In this document: one piece after another, positions 36,975 through 49,170 of the stretch
How positions within the stretch are numbered: position 1 is the stretch's first letter
Layout of the letters: every line of letters begins with the position of its first letter
DNA from: Megamerina dolium
Lineage: Eukaryota; Arthropoda; Insecta; Diptera; Megamerinidae
Length of the DNA: 64,000 bases
Direction of reading: 5' to 3'
NCBI GenBank assembly: GCA_963854835.1
Contig: OY978525.1
Location: 27,551,253 to 27,615,252, forward strand
Position numbers and translations under genes: made by a program
Notes under the pieces: generated by a model
Told to the model about the DNA's origin: nothing
What the model saw: only the letters and a program-made list of their open reading frames with translations
Databases searched by the model: none

Positions 36975-38262
36975 ATCTCCTTACAGTCGGCTGGGGCCGA
37001 CCAAACTATACCCTGCATATGTAGATTTATATATAAAAAGTTTACTCGAATATCCAACTTTTCTTTTATTTCCACTTTTCGAGAAACAATTTTTGCATAT
37101 ACTACTAATTTACACCCGAAATATGGTTGACTTTGAAGAAGTAAAAGGATTTTAAGATAATTCCGAGGCTTAGTATGGGAGCTATATAAAAAGTGGGCGT
37201 GGCTTATCACTTTCTAGTAAATCCAATTAATTTTTCAATGTTAATCCACACTTTAAATTTGGTGTCCTACGTTGAATAGTTTCTAAGTTATGGTGGTTAA
37301 CATTTTTGTTTAATTTCCTCAATTTGTATGGGAGCCCCAATAAGAAGTGGGCGTGGTACACTGATTTTTCGCCAGATTATTTCCGACTACGATATTAATT
37401 TAAGTGTCAATTATGGTTATTGTAGACATAAGATTGCCTAAGTTACAGCTGTTTCAATTTAAAATTTGTATGGGGGCTACGATAAACACTGGTCGTGGTG
37501 CGCCCATTTTCTGTGACCCTAGTTGCTCGTACAATACTAATCCACACCTTAAATCTCGTTACTCTACGCTGAATAGTTTGCAAGTTATAACTGGTAACAT
37601 TTTTTTTAATTTCCGCAACTTTGTATGGGAGACCCAAAAAGGAGTGGGCGTGGCACATTGATTTTCTGCCATATTATTTCTGACTATCGTGTTAATCTAA
37701 GTGTCAATTATGGTTATTCTAGACAGAAGATTGTAGAAGTTACAGCAGTTTCAATTTAAAAGAAGTACAGACACTTTGTATGGGAGCTACGCTAGAAAGT
37801 AGGCGTGGCTCACCCACTTTTGGCAAGGTTATATAGTAGTATAATATAACTCTATGTGCAAAATATTGTTGTTCCAAGTGGTATATTGTATGAGTTATAG
37901 CAAGTTAAAGATTTTGAAAATTTCGAGGTTAGTCGCTTTGAATGCTTGGTGTGGGCGTGGTTATTAACCGATCATGCCCAATATCAATCCCCTCCTTACC
38001 TTGGATCATAGATTACTTATGCCAAATTTCATCGAAATAGATCAATATTTACTCAAGTTATCGTGCGAACCAGCCAGGTGACAGACAGACGGACGGACGG
38101 ACGGACGGACGGACGGACGGACGGACATCGTTAAATCGAAAATTTAATCGACGCTGATCACAAATATATTTCCATGTCTATATCTACGGAGATTCCTTCA
38201 AGTGGACACAAATATCTGACCGAAATGAATATACCATGCATATTGCATTATGCAGGGTATAA
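36975..38262 (-). mobile_element. DINE-TR1-like non-autonomous Helitron, copy 1
   Basis: On the minus strand the order is: subterminal inverted repeat (ttataccctgcataatgc, right end); a conserved block with 'tgatcagcgtcgattaaa' and 'cgatttaacgatgtccg'; a (GTCC)9/GTCT microsatellite (38081-38126 on plus); central tandem repeats of about 150 bp; a second subterminal repeat (tataccctgcatatg, plus strand 37008-37022); and a terminal hairpin with a 6-bp stem (gtcggc/gccgac, 36986-36991 with 36996-37001, loop tggg). This matches the published organisation of DINE elements with central repeats. Units lie near 37173, 37324, 37463, 37616 and 37768. The exact 3' terminus was not resolved; a canonical CTRR end is not evident. 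It encodes no protein, so it would depend on a Helitron RepHel enzyme from elsewhere. Confidence 0.75.
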
Positions 38263-39499
38263 TAAATATTTTTCACATGAACAATGCTCCTTTCAATTTT
38301 ATTTTATTTATTCATTTTCATTTATAAAATTTCTTTTTTTTTCTCTTACTTTAATATTATTTCTTTCAGTATTTGTTTTCGTAGTGTCGGAAAAAAAAAA
38401 AAATCAAATCGAATTTCAAGTGAACTACTATATACTTGAGCGAATACAGTCGATTTGTATATAGAGTAGAGAACAGTCAAAATAGCAAACGAATACAATT
38501 ATATTTATACACTTGTACTATATATGATGGCATCACATATCATATATGTATGATATTTCAGAGTAAAAAAATAAAAATAATAATAATAATAAAAACAAAA
38601 ATACAAAAAACAAGTATTTATTTCATTTCGAAATTTATTTATTTGCTTTTTATCGTTCTTTCTGAATTGCAGCTGTACATACCATATATCAGTTATCTGA
38701 TATACAACAGCATCATCAGTAGTAGGAGTATCACATATCAATTTTTGAATTGCATTTCATGACATCCAATATCATAGTACATGCATATATGACTTTGTAT
38801 ATTTATTGTGCTATGTCCTTGAATCAGGCAACATAAATATATTTAAGTTGCTGAATTTCTTTATACTACTACTCCCACTGCCATTTGTGCCATTACATGG
38901 TAAAAACAAAAAATAATAATATCGATCGCTGAAGGGGATGAGTTTAAAAATAAAATAAAGAGAAGCTGCAATTGGCAAACTGTTTTTTTATTAGATTAAA
39001 TGAAAAAATCATACATGTTGTCATTTTTCTTTTGTGACACCAGTGATTAGCTATTAAAAATGAATTAAATTGTCTGCGCTTTGAGCTTAATTTTATATAT
39101 TTTGTAAACGTTACTCTTCCATTTCTATTATGATAACACTTTAATTGCTATAGTCAAATGTAACTAACTTGTAATGTAATTTCTGCCTCAATAGCTAAAT
39201 CAGCTCAATAAAATATAATAAAAAAAATTAGTTATAATATAGCCATATGCGGTACATGAAAAGCTTAATACAATAGTTCATAGTCTTCCAATCTACTATT
39301 TCATATACTTACCATAAAAAATTAATGTTTTGACTTCCTTGACTAAACTTTCATATAATTCTTAATATGTATGCGCGACTAATATATATTCTAACCCAAG
39401 TAATATATGGAAAATATAAATGAGTATACCCACTATTTCAGCTAGAACTCCAGTGATCTGTTTGGCTTCCCTTCAATATGACTATGACATATATATATA
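38263..39499. other. AT-rich non-coding DNA
   Basis: No gene recognised. AAT/AAC simple repeats lie at about 38570-38610. The right end is a short (AT)n run that abuts the mariner at 39502. Confidence 0.5.
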
Positions 39500-39501
39500 T
39501 A

Positions 39502-40804
39502 AAGGGTTATCCATTTCGCGGTTTCAAAAGTATAGGGCTAGAATTCGACATCTGTCAAACTGAGTTGTTAAAACAATTTCTTTCTTTTTCAGTTCAAAGT
39601 CTGACATTTGCGAAAATGGATCGCTTAACTATCGCACAACGCATTAAAATTGTAAAAACCTACTACAAAAATGGTGATTCTGCCACAGCCACATATCGTG
39701 CTTTAAGAGGAGATTATGGTTTACATAATCGTCCAACTACGCAAGTAATTGGCAAAATTGTGAAGAAATATGAAGAGACTGGATCGGTTACAGATATTGT
39801 AAGGCCTGTGCATCATCGTTTCGCTCGTACCACCGAAAATATCGCTGCTGTAAGTGAAAGTGTTGCCGAAGACCCGAATGTGTCGATTCCTCGTCGTTCT
39901 CAGGAATTAGGACTAACTTACGGCACATTATGGCGTATTTTGCATTTGGATCTACACCTACATCCATATAAAATCCAGCTCACACAACAACTGAAGCCAT
40001 CTGACCATTCACAACGTCGTAGATACGTCGAATGGGTGCTTGAACAACAGGCGGTGGACGGCGATTTTTCGAACAAAATTTTCTTCAGCGACGAAGCACA
40101 TTTCTCTCTCGGTGGGTATGTTAACAAACAAAATTGTCGTATTCTATATATCTGAGAATCCTCAAGTAATTGAAGAGAGGCCACTACATCCACAAAAAGT
40201 CACTGCTTGGTGCGCTCTTTGGTCCGAAGGTGTGATTGGACCTTACTTCTTCGAAAACAACGATGGAACGACTGTCACCGTCAATTCGAAGCGTTATGGT
40301 CATATGATAACCGACTTTTTTTTGCCTGCTATTGAAGAATACGACTTAAAGAATATGTGGTTTCAACAAGACGGTGCCACATGCCACACAACTCGAGCGA
40401 ATATGGCTTTATTGCAAGAGAAATTTTCTGGCGGCGTAATTTCTCGTCGTGGCGATATCAAGTGGCCGCCAAGATCATGCGATTTGACACCGCTTGACTT
40501 TTTTTGTGGGGTTACGCGAAAGACCGTGTTTATGCAGATAAACCTTTAACTCTTGAGCACCTAAAAACCAACATTCGTCACGTTATGGCTGAGATACCGC
40601 CCAATATGTGTCAAAAAGTGGTCGAAAATTACCTCAAAAGAATCGATGCTTGCAACGATTCGCGTGGTGGTCATTTAAATGATGTAGTATTTCACACATA
40701 ATGTCAACGTTCAAACTTTATAATAAAAAAGAAATATCTTTATAAAAAATATTTTATATGTGTTTTATTTACATTTACTTTTTACCGCAAAATGGATAAC
40801 CCTT
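39502..40804 (+). mobile_element. D,D41D mariner-like element, full-length copy
   Basis: The 1303-base element starts aagggttatccattt followed by cgcggtttcaaaag and ends with the inverted counterpart (aaatggataaccctt), with one substitution and a small indel between the repeats. TA duplications lie at 39500-39501 and 40805-40806. Left flank is (AT)n; right flank is the interior of a DINE-like element (tattcatttcggtcag). D,D41D mariners were, to my recollection, described from Ceratitis rosa and other tephritids; the subfamily name should be verified by comparison. Confidence 0.93.
39616..40701 (+). pseudogene. D,D41D transposase with two frameshifts
   Basis: The protein begins MDRLTIAQRI and has an N-terminal helix-turn-helix region (residues 1-110, 'TYYKNGDSATATYRAL', 'YEETGSVTDI') for binding the terminal repeats, then a DDE/D catalytic domain: first Asp in FFSDEAHF (residue 159), second in WFQQDGATCHTT, third in CDLTPLDFF. 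I count 41 residues between the second and third Asp. Frameshifts occur after NKQNCRILYI (a TGA follows at 40153-40155) and in a T run before 'WGYAKDRVYAD' (near 40503), where 7 T are present and 8 would restore the frame. Apart from these the sequence is well kept to 'GGHLNDVVFHT' and TAA at 40699-40701. It is not functional as read. Confidence 0.9.
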
Positions 40805-41560
40805 TATATTCATTTCGGTCAGACTTGAAGGAATCTCCGGAGATATAGAACAATATGTATATATTCGTGATTAGCGTCGCTCAATTTCTGGATTTAAAGA
40901 TGTCCGTCATATTGAGAAGTTTTGACAAAATTTGGAAGAATTATCTATTATCCAAGTGTACGGAGAGTATTGATATCGGTCAACCCCCACGCTCACACCG
41001 ATCCTTCAAAGCGACTAATTTCAGAATTTTCAAAATCTTTAACTTGCTATAACTCCCTTAGTATACCATCTGGGACAAAAATATTTGGCACATAGAGTTA
41101 CATTATATTGCTGCATAACCTTGCCACGCCTACTTTTTATAGTAGTTCAAATACCAAGTGCCTGAATTTTTTTAAAATTTAAACGAAGTTACGTCAGTCA
41201 TCTGTATAAGAGAACCATATTCACTCCTTAAATTAAGATTATAGTCGGCAATAATCTGGCATTTGGCATGCCACGCCCACTTATTGATGGGGTTATTTAC
41301 AAAGTTGCGAAAATTAAAATAAACTTAAACTCCTATAACTTACGAACTATTCAGCATAGGAACACCAAGTTTAAGGTGCTGATTAATATTGCAATAATAG
41401 TTAAATTTACAAGAAAGAAGCACGCCATGCACACATTTTATATAGATTCCATACGAAGCCTCGAAATTATCTTAAACTTTAAAACAACCATGGCTTACAA
41501 AATAATACGCCTTGGCCAGCCATATATATATTAAACAGATATTTGCAAAGTAGACAAATA
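40805..41560 (+). repeat. DINE-TR1-like fragment, opposite orientation
   Basis: Immediately right of the mariner, 'tattcatttcggtcag', 'cttgaaggaatctccg', 'cgtgattagcgtcgctc' and 'gatttaaagatgtccgtc' follow in the order expected for the reverse complement of the 36975 element. The microsatellite is reduced to a single GTCC unit. Degenerate units with 'cacgcctactttttatag' and 'ccacgcccacttattgatgg' continue to about 41560. No 3' hairpin is visible. Confidence 0.65.
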
Positions 41561-41826
41561 TTAAAGTCATTATATTTCACCAGATTAAGGCCAAATCCGA
41601 CACAATTTGCCAGCAGCCCGAGAAAAATTCCAGAAGTTTTAGTCGGAATATGGCACCAAGCGATTATAATAAATTTTTATCATTACAACAGTTCCTTACT
41701 GATAAAAAAAAATATGCCATCAAGTGGAGATTTTGAAGATTTAAGCGACTTTTCGGCAACAAGGTATAGGGCTCGTGACATTGTGAAGTCAATTTCAATT
41801 GCCAAAAAAAAATTGTAAGATATAAA

Positions 41827-41885
41827 AGGATTATACGATTTGTATCAGTTATTTGCTAAATAATTGATACAAATCGTATAATCCT
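41827..41885. repeat. 59-base near-perfect hairpin
   Basis: Bases 41827-41854 and 41858-41885 form a 28-pair stem with a 3-base loop (gct) and a single non-Watson-Crick G.T position (41848 with 41864). The outer 21 pairs are perfect. It is not flanked by an obvious target duplication. Origin could be template switching at a replication fork or a transposon relic. Confidence 0.9.
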
Positions 41886-42054
41886 AACCGTGTTAACTAA
41901 TGCCTATGGAACATCAAAATAATGGATTTCCTTTTCCCTAATAAATATGTAATTTTTTGAATAATTTTACTAAACATTTGAAAAAACAAAAACCACTCAA
42001 AACCACATTGTGTTTCAGAACTCCCATACTCAATTTTTAAACCTTTAACTTCCT

Positions 42055-42440
42055 TTAACTTTTTATGGGAACTCTCTTAAAGGATGAAGGTATTGAATAA
42101 GCATGTTCGATGGAAACAAATACAATATTATGATAAAAAAAATGAATGGAAACTGGGCAATATCTTACCCCTTTAGGGCACTATTGGAGTTCTGTAAACG
42201 TTATTTATAAAAATGTAAATTGTGTATGGGAGCATCAATAAGAGGTGGGAATGCAGTATACGTAAGTTTCAGGTATACATTTTCTTATATTTCTACATTT
42301 TTTTCGAGAAAAATTTGAGGGGAAAAGGTTAATAAGTGTCGATCATACATGAAGTTTTATGGCTAAATAATAAGAAAAATGATGAAAACCACTTTTTCCA
42401 ACTTTCGGAAATATTGAGTTTATTTATACATAGTAATTTT
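42055..42440. repeat. Fragment of the CCCTTAAGG-type family
   Basis: 'ttatgggaactctcttaaag', 'acccctttagggcactattg' and 'gtatgggagcatcaataag' are spaced about 110-120 bp apart and resemble units of the 5731 and 35690 blocks. No terminal sequence is seen. Confidence 0.4.
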
Positions 42441-42479
42441 TTTATTAAATCCAATATTTTTAGCCTATGAAAATTAGAA

Positions 42480-43230
42480 AATAGTTCTCTCTTTAATATT
42501 TATGTATCTCCCATGCAAAATCTTAAAATTTGTTTATATTTTAAATTGCTATCTTACATAGTCTTTCGTTCGTTCGTTATGTGGCCATAACAACCGAATA
42601 TCGATTTAGGCCGAATATAACATGATTCGCCAGCCATCTCTGTCCTTCACTAGCTGGCGCCAGTTAGAAATTCCAAGCGCCGTCAGGTTTTCCAGTACTT
42701 GGTCTTTCCACCGGAGGTTAGGTCTTCCTCTTCTGCGTTCGCCTCCAGCTGGTTCCGAATATAACATCTTCTTAGCTGGAGCGTGTTCTTCCATTCGCTC
42801 GACATGACCTAATTAGTCTTTTATCTAGGGCAATAATATTTGGTAAATGGATTAATATTACAGTGAATAGTAATTACGCAAAAAGTGGATAATCCGCGCC
42901 CACTATTTAATTTAGCCCCCATACAAACTCACCAGATTATTTAAAACTTAAAACAACTGTCATAACTTACTTATTCCTGGATACGTAAATTTATATTGTA
43001 GTGGATAATAATCTCTCAAAGAATATCGGGCCACACTCTTTTTTTAATATAGCTTTGTAACATAACATTTATAAAAACTTTAAATTGTCATAACTTAAAT
43101 AATCCCACATCCAGAACAACAATATTGAGTGGTTAAATATATACGGTAGTGGGTAAAAATATTTAAAACAATGGATGAGTCATGCCTTTTGTTTAATGCA
43201 GCTACCATATAAAATCACTGTAACGATCCA
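42480..43230 (-). repeat. DINE-like central repeats, reversed, with RTE insertion
   Basis: Units with 'cgcccactatttaattt', 'gcccccatacaaactcacc', 'gtcataacttaaataatcc' and 'gctaccatataaaatc' lie near 42490 (split), 42900, 43030 and 43185, about 130-155 bp apart once the RTE fragment is removed. The unit sequence reads across the insertion ('cttacatagtcttt' then 'atctagggcaataatattt'). Confidence 0.55.
42567..42813 (-). mobile_element. RTE-clade 3' fragment with 8-bp target duplication
   Basis: The fragment encodes the last ~65 residues of the RTE protein on the minus strand (MEEHAPAKKMLYSEPAGG through DGWRIMLYSA) plus the short 3' tail, followed by an (AACG)n run (seen as gttcgttcg on plus). 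The octamer tagtcttt flanks it at 42559-42566 and 42814-42821. It is more diverged than the 18329 copy, for example ERRRGRP in place of RRKRGRP and RDGWRIM in place of RDGWRSM. Confidence 0.88.
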
Positions 43231-46200
43231 GATAAAGGTGTTATAAACCACTCACTAATGAATGAGAGAAGGTAATATTTAGTTAATGAATGGATATTTT
43301 AGGGGCTGAAAATTTACCCAAATAATTATTAGTTTTTTGTAAATATAAATTTGTCATTAATATAAAAATTATTGCATGCTTTTAGGTATATTAATTTCAT
43401 TGACTTACTTTTAAAAATATTACGAATTTAGATTGCAATTTTAAAAAATTATTATATATTTAAATTTCTTTTTCAATGTGATAAATACATTTGTTGGCGC
43501 ATAAAAAGCCTTGCTAAAATAACAATGTTAAATTAATCTGTATGCATTTTCTAGAATTATGTTTTTTCTCCGTAAAATTACGCGTACTATATATTGAGCA
43601 GGCTATAAAAAGGATATGGTCTTGTAGCAGTCAAGCATTATCCCTGACATTGTTGCCATTGCAGTAGTTAGCTATAGTTTCAAGTTGGCAACAATAAATA
43701 CATTATGTTGCAATGTGATGATGTATTTACTATATACTTATATATGTATATATTCATCCTCATAGAAAATATTATGTTTTCACATTATGAATTTGTAAAT
43801 TTATGGTCTGATTTCATTCCTGTTTGTTATAGTTTTTAGATTTTTGCTGTATAAATACAAGTCGAATAAATCATATTTCTTTTTCATTGTATAAATCCTG
43901 CTGACCACTTGTATCATCACTAGTATCTGAGTATATATCATATATGAATATTTTGTTTGTATATATGAGACTCTGTTTGTTAAATTATTTTATTTCTTAT
44001 TCCCCACTCAAGTGAGCGCGCTCATGCAAATACATATAGCAGATCCACTTCCGACAAAGTTCAAAAGTTCAAATGATGTCATTTTTTCATTTGTTATACA
44101 CCATTTTGGTTGGTTTGCTCTCTTGCTTGATGCTGTATATGCTGTAGTTTATTAGTAGATACTACTAAACTAAACTAATGCCAATTGCTGTCATTGCAAT
44201 TGTTATTGCACTTGCCTCATGTCTATACACATTTCTATATATGTATGTTGTATATTTGTTTCCTTCATTTTGTTATCCCTGACGGCTAAACTTGATACAC
44301 AACATGAGTTTACAAAAATTGCATTCATTTACTCATTCATTCATATATTTAATTCTACAGACAATTCTACACATGCATTGTATACAATTGTTACCATAGC
44401 GCCTGAAAGCAGACTAACCAAAAATAATGTTGTTCAACTGTTATTATTTCACATTGGTCTTTCGCTACTTATTGTTGTTTTAATTTTTTCACCATTGTCC
44501 TGAATGCATGGCTTGCAAGTCTATTGTTTTGTGCCGTAAACTTTAGCTATATATCCTTAGAATATATTTAAAATAAAACAAAGAAGGCTCCATATATGTA
44601 TATATAGAAATATATATAAGTATATAGTACTGTTTAGAGCCATATACCTAACGGACAAGTGAATGAAACTCTTGAAGTGTAACAAATTGGTGCAAAAATA
44701 TTCTGCTCAAAAACATGTTGATGGTCGACGAAATAATATGATAATCCTTACAACTTCTTGCACAAATGTATACAAGCACTACGTGCACGAAAAGCCAAAA
44801 GTCACAACGAAAATGCAAACCAAAATAACAACTTGTAAATACGAAATAAAGTTCATACTCATAGTTTATTTTTGTATATTTATGTTAGTATACAAATATG
44901 TGTAGGTATATATATGATCTTATGTGAGTGTGTCTAATTCTATTTTCATTTAATTTTTCTCTTATCCATTCTCTGATAACAAATTTTTCCATTTTTCATT
45001 TTTTTTTTTATAAAAAATTTGTATGTTTAATTTTATAATTTTAGTTTCAAATTGAGTTTGTGGTCCCCTTTGCCATTTATTACTATTTTTTCATACAATA
45101 AACTTTTAGAGTTGGGGGAAATTAATTCCCTGAACTTTCATAATTAACCTTTTGCTCATAAGTACGGATACAAATTCATTTAGTTAGTCGAAAGTGAACA
45201 TATTTATGTGAAAGTCAAACATTTGCAAGGACGTGAGGTACATTACTAAGCATAATTGTAATGAACATGACATTTATTAATTGGAGGAATATATATAAAA
45301 TTTCAAAAGCCAACTTCGGTAAATGTGAATTAACTTGTATTAAATATATCACAGATTTAATTATGGAGAAAATATTTCTAACTGTCGTACTATTATTGGA
45401 ATACAAAAAAATTGACAACATTCGCAATGATTAATAATGGCTTTTCGACTATGGTTTTATAATATTTAAGGTTTTTTAAACAAATAATAAAAATATTAGG
45501 AGATTCTTCTGAAATTTCCTAAGTTCTAAATTTGCCCTAAATATACTCTTCAAATTCATTATCAATTTTCTATGTGCGGCTCTACAATTTATTCTTTCTA
45601 ACTGCTTCCATCTAACATAAATATGCAATTTTTTCTATTGCACACATTCACCTTGAAGAATTATTCTGAAAAACACTCTAGAAAATGCTCCCAGAGGCCA
45701 CAAAAGATTTGTATGTGGAATTGGCTGATGCATATTGATACATAAGCTGGGTACAGTCTCATTGAAATTCATTTGAACAAAAAACTTCTTCCATAAAACG
45801 TTGACGCTATTTCATTGTGGTAATTTTTTTTTCCTTCTGTCCAGTGATTTTTCTATCAATTCCAGAAAATATTATATCTAGAATCAGCGATAGCTTAAAA
45901 AAAAGATTTCCTAACAGGAAATAATCCATAAATTGAGTTTCATCTAATGAATAGAAATAGTGTTTTATTCATAACAAAAATAATATTATTATTTTATTAT
46001 TTTTTTGTAAATTTCTAATAATCGCCTGGGGACACTGTACTCAACTTTTAATTTCGATCATAGAGTTTTATATATATAATTTTTTTTTTTTTTTTGTCGA
46101 TTGAGAATAAGATTATTTTACTTTGATTCTCGTAGAAATAAGGCAATCATACAATCCGTTTAATACAAATATCAAACGCAAGAGATATAAGAATTATCGC

Positions 46201-46330
46201 TATAAAAGTGTATTTAAAAATTCAGGTCAGTTCGTGAGTTACAAAGCTGCAAACGTGTCTGATCGTTAAAAATAAATGTCAAATTATTCGCCTAGAAAAT
46301 ATACGGCAATGCTTTCTATTTAAGCGATTT
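43231..46330. other. AT-rich non-coding DNA
   Basis: No gene recognised. A 80-codon frame at 44663-44905 (KLLKCNKLVQKYSAQKHVDG...) has a somewhat protein-like start but no similarity I know, and ends in AT-rich sequence. T runs lie near 45000 and 46080. Confidence 0.5.
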
Positions 46331-46334
46331 CGTA

Positions 46335-46525
46335 GAACGCCTCACTTGACTGGTTCCGAAAAGTGTAACTCTCGTTCTATCACATTTTCTGAGCTTCGTC
46401 ATAGCCCTTTTAAGCTTAAGATTGTTTTTCATGGCAAATTTATTCAATTAACATTTTACTGAAGTTTGGCTTACCTCAGACAGATGTCGAACTCACGATT
46501 TACGACTCCACAAATATGATTACTC
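46335..46525 (-). mobile_element. Decayed tRNA-derived SINE, copy D
   Basis: Pieces in order match the SINE body on plus-strand view: 'actggttccgaaaagtg', 'cacattttctgagcttcgtc', 'tttttcatggcaaatt' and a degenerate B-box-like 'gtcgaactcacgat' near 46487. The A box is not convincing. Order and spacing support a shared origin with copies A and B, but divergence is high. Confidence 0.45.
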
Positions 46526-48239
46526 TCCAAAAAACATCTTTATTAGAGAAGAGGCATCATCGATCAACGCCATTTATGTTGATTTGATAACCTTCAGTAC
46601 GAGCTTTGAAATTATTTTGGCAAAGCTATAGAAAATTGAATAGCCGTACCTTTTTTCAAAGCTCAAAAAACTGAAAATTTAAAATATCTCGAAAATCGTT
46701 CTACTTTTATAATATAATATTTGGATTCAGTAATTGCTTCAAACACATAGATAATCCATCACTTAATGAAATATGTTTGTATGTGTGATAATAGAGGGCG
46801 CCAATATTGTTAGTTGGCCTTTGTTGCTAGTCTATTGTTATTTTATTTCATGGTTGTTCTTGTTGAGTTTTTCCATTTTTAATTTTTTTCAATTTTTTTA
46901 TTTTTTTGCTACATTTTTACTTATTACCCACAACAATGCTATTAGTTTTGTTGTTCCTATTATTATTATTATTATTATTATAACTGTCAACTATTGTACA
47001 AATTGTTGTCAAGTTCATTCAACTACCAACTACTGGTACTCTTACTATACATTTTACATGCATTCACACGTAATATGTGCTCGTATATATGAAAACACAT
47101 GACGGCGACAATGACGACGATGATGACAGAATTTTATTTACACTATTGCTCTGTATGAATTGTTATATACTAGCATGTATGTATATATTAAAATGTATAC
47201 TAGTTGACTATAGTTAGTTAGTTAGTTGAAAGCATTAAAATATTACACTTTACATACACATACACTTTACATGTACGTATCTACATGCTTATTACATTTA
47301 ACCACTCATATGAGTATGTACTCACAACGAGTGAGTACTTACTAGATGCATGTGTATTCTCACGTATATACAAGTATGTAGCATGTTGAAGCGCCACTGT
47401 TGATTGTTAGATATCCAGTTGAGTTGTCTACTTTTGGCTTAGTCATATGAGTGTTAGTATGTAACTATATACACTGTTATGTAGTAGATAAGTACCAGCA
47501 ATTGTTGTGTTGTAAATTCTTTAGTTGATATATATTACTTAATTGTTTATTTGTAAAATTGTTTATGTGTGAAGGGAATCATGTCATACTGTGTGCATGA
47601 AAGCATGAAGAATTGTGAATGATTGGCATATAATCTTATATCTTGTACGATATATATCATAAATTTCGTATAAGTATTTACAAGTTAGTAAACATAAATT
47701 GAAAAGGAATTTTTCTGCAAGCGATAATATAATAAATGACACGTAATAATAATTGTTTGACTATAGTTAATATCTATGATATCACTTTGTTGTCATATTT
47801 TAATATGATATTAAATATATTAATTGCCAAGAAATGTATTATAAGAAAGGAGTGAAATTAAATCAAATATAAAATTCATTAAGTACAGAACATATTAAAA
47901 AAGAGTGCATATGAGTTGTTTATGTAAAGATATATTTTCAGATATTGCATATTTGGATTCATATTGAAAGAACGCGCTCGGTCCAAGGTGCAGTTTTCTG
48001 AATACTATATTCAGAAATCGACGCGCTAGTAAACCAAAACTTGAATGAAGAGTCAGCAAGTCAACTATCGATATGAAAGTAACCAATTACTGAAAGCTGT
48101 AGAAATGGATAGTAATATTTTTTGGCTTGACAACTCAAAAAGTAATGCAAAATGCAAACGATCTGCAAGAATAGTTTCATATTGATATATAACATAATTT
48201 TAAGAAGCAAATCGATAAGTTAATGAATTTGCAATATTG
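46526..48239. other. AT-rich non-coding DNA
   Basis: No gene recognised. ATT repeats lie near 46960-46982, a GACGACGATG-type patch at 47103-47125, and GTTAGTTAGTTA at 47213-47226. Confidence 0.5.
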
Positions 48240-49170
48240 ACTAATAACTACACCGTTCTCCCATAGAAAAGTATGATGTTAAATGAGTTTTTTTTACACT
48301 TTGCGCTGTAAAATATAAACTTTCTAGGGTAAAACTCGACACATCAAATTATATTTTGATATGTATGCACAAGTTCGAAAATGAGAGAGATCAGATAAAA
48401 ACTCGACCTGTATCCCATAAAAAATTATCTCGTAGAATGTATGTTTTCACTCTTTAACCGCGAAAATATAATCACATTAAATTAAAATTTGCTATGTACA
48501 GTTATTTTTATCCACCAAAAATTATATATTTACATATGGGTGTATTTGAATGAAATCCAAGCTTACCACCCATACAAAAACCTATGGTTCACATTTTATG
48601 CACGAAAATATATAGTTATCAATCTGAAACTAGATATGTATGATTAAATTTATTAAATAATAAACATATTTAAAAATTAACTCATTCGGATAAAATTCAC
48701 GCCTACCTCCAATACAAATTTATGCTTTCGCATGAATATTTTCACACTTTGTGCACGAAGATATCAAGGTATTAAGCTGAAATTCGGTAAGCATTATTAT
48801 ATTTGTTAATAAATAAAAATCAGACCTATCTTCATATTTGTACATTTTACGCGAAAAAATATGAAGGTATTAAGTTGCAATTTTATATTTGCAATAATAT
48901 TTGCTATATAATAAACATTTTAGAAAATGTTCTAAATCGAACAAAAATCACGACTGCATCCCATACAATTTTTTCACATTTTGCGACCAATAATATTAAG
49001 TAATTGGGGCTGAAACTGGATATATATGATTATATTTGCTTACAAATGGACAATTCTTAAAATGGACGGAATACAATGTACGGATATCTCTCATGCAAAA
49101 CTATAGTGTTGAGTGCTTATTTTTAAAATGGGCGCGATGGCATCTATTAATCTGTATTTAACTTTAGGAA
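48240..49170 (-). repeat. DINE-like array, subfamily 2, reversed
   Basis: Reverse-complement units recur with 'tttcacactttgtgcacg', 'ggataaaattcacgccta' and 'cctccaatacaaatttatg' motifs. Cores lie near 48290, 48440, 48590, 48740, 48842 and 48968, so the first four intervals are about 150 bp and the later ones about 100-126 bp. The left flank of the R1 insertion at 12119 is the same unit type. Confidence 0.6.

Noticed and set aside
38081..38126. Short direct repeats as a possible CRISPR-like array
   Set aside because: Tetranucleotide GGAC microsatellite inside a DINE element, with no spacers; this is a eukaryotic genome.
39420..39500. Left half of the DINE into which the plus-strand mariner inserted
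   Set aside because: Expected terminal sequence is not there; only a vague 'caatatg' and 'tataccc' resemblance before the (AT)n run.
46080..46110. Poly(A) tail of a minus-strand retrotransposon
   Set aside because: T run with no coding or 3' end sequence of any recognised element next to it.
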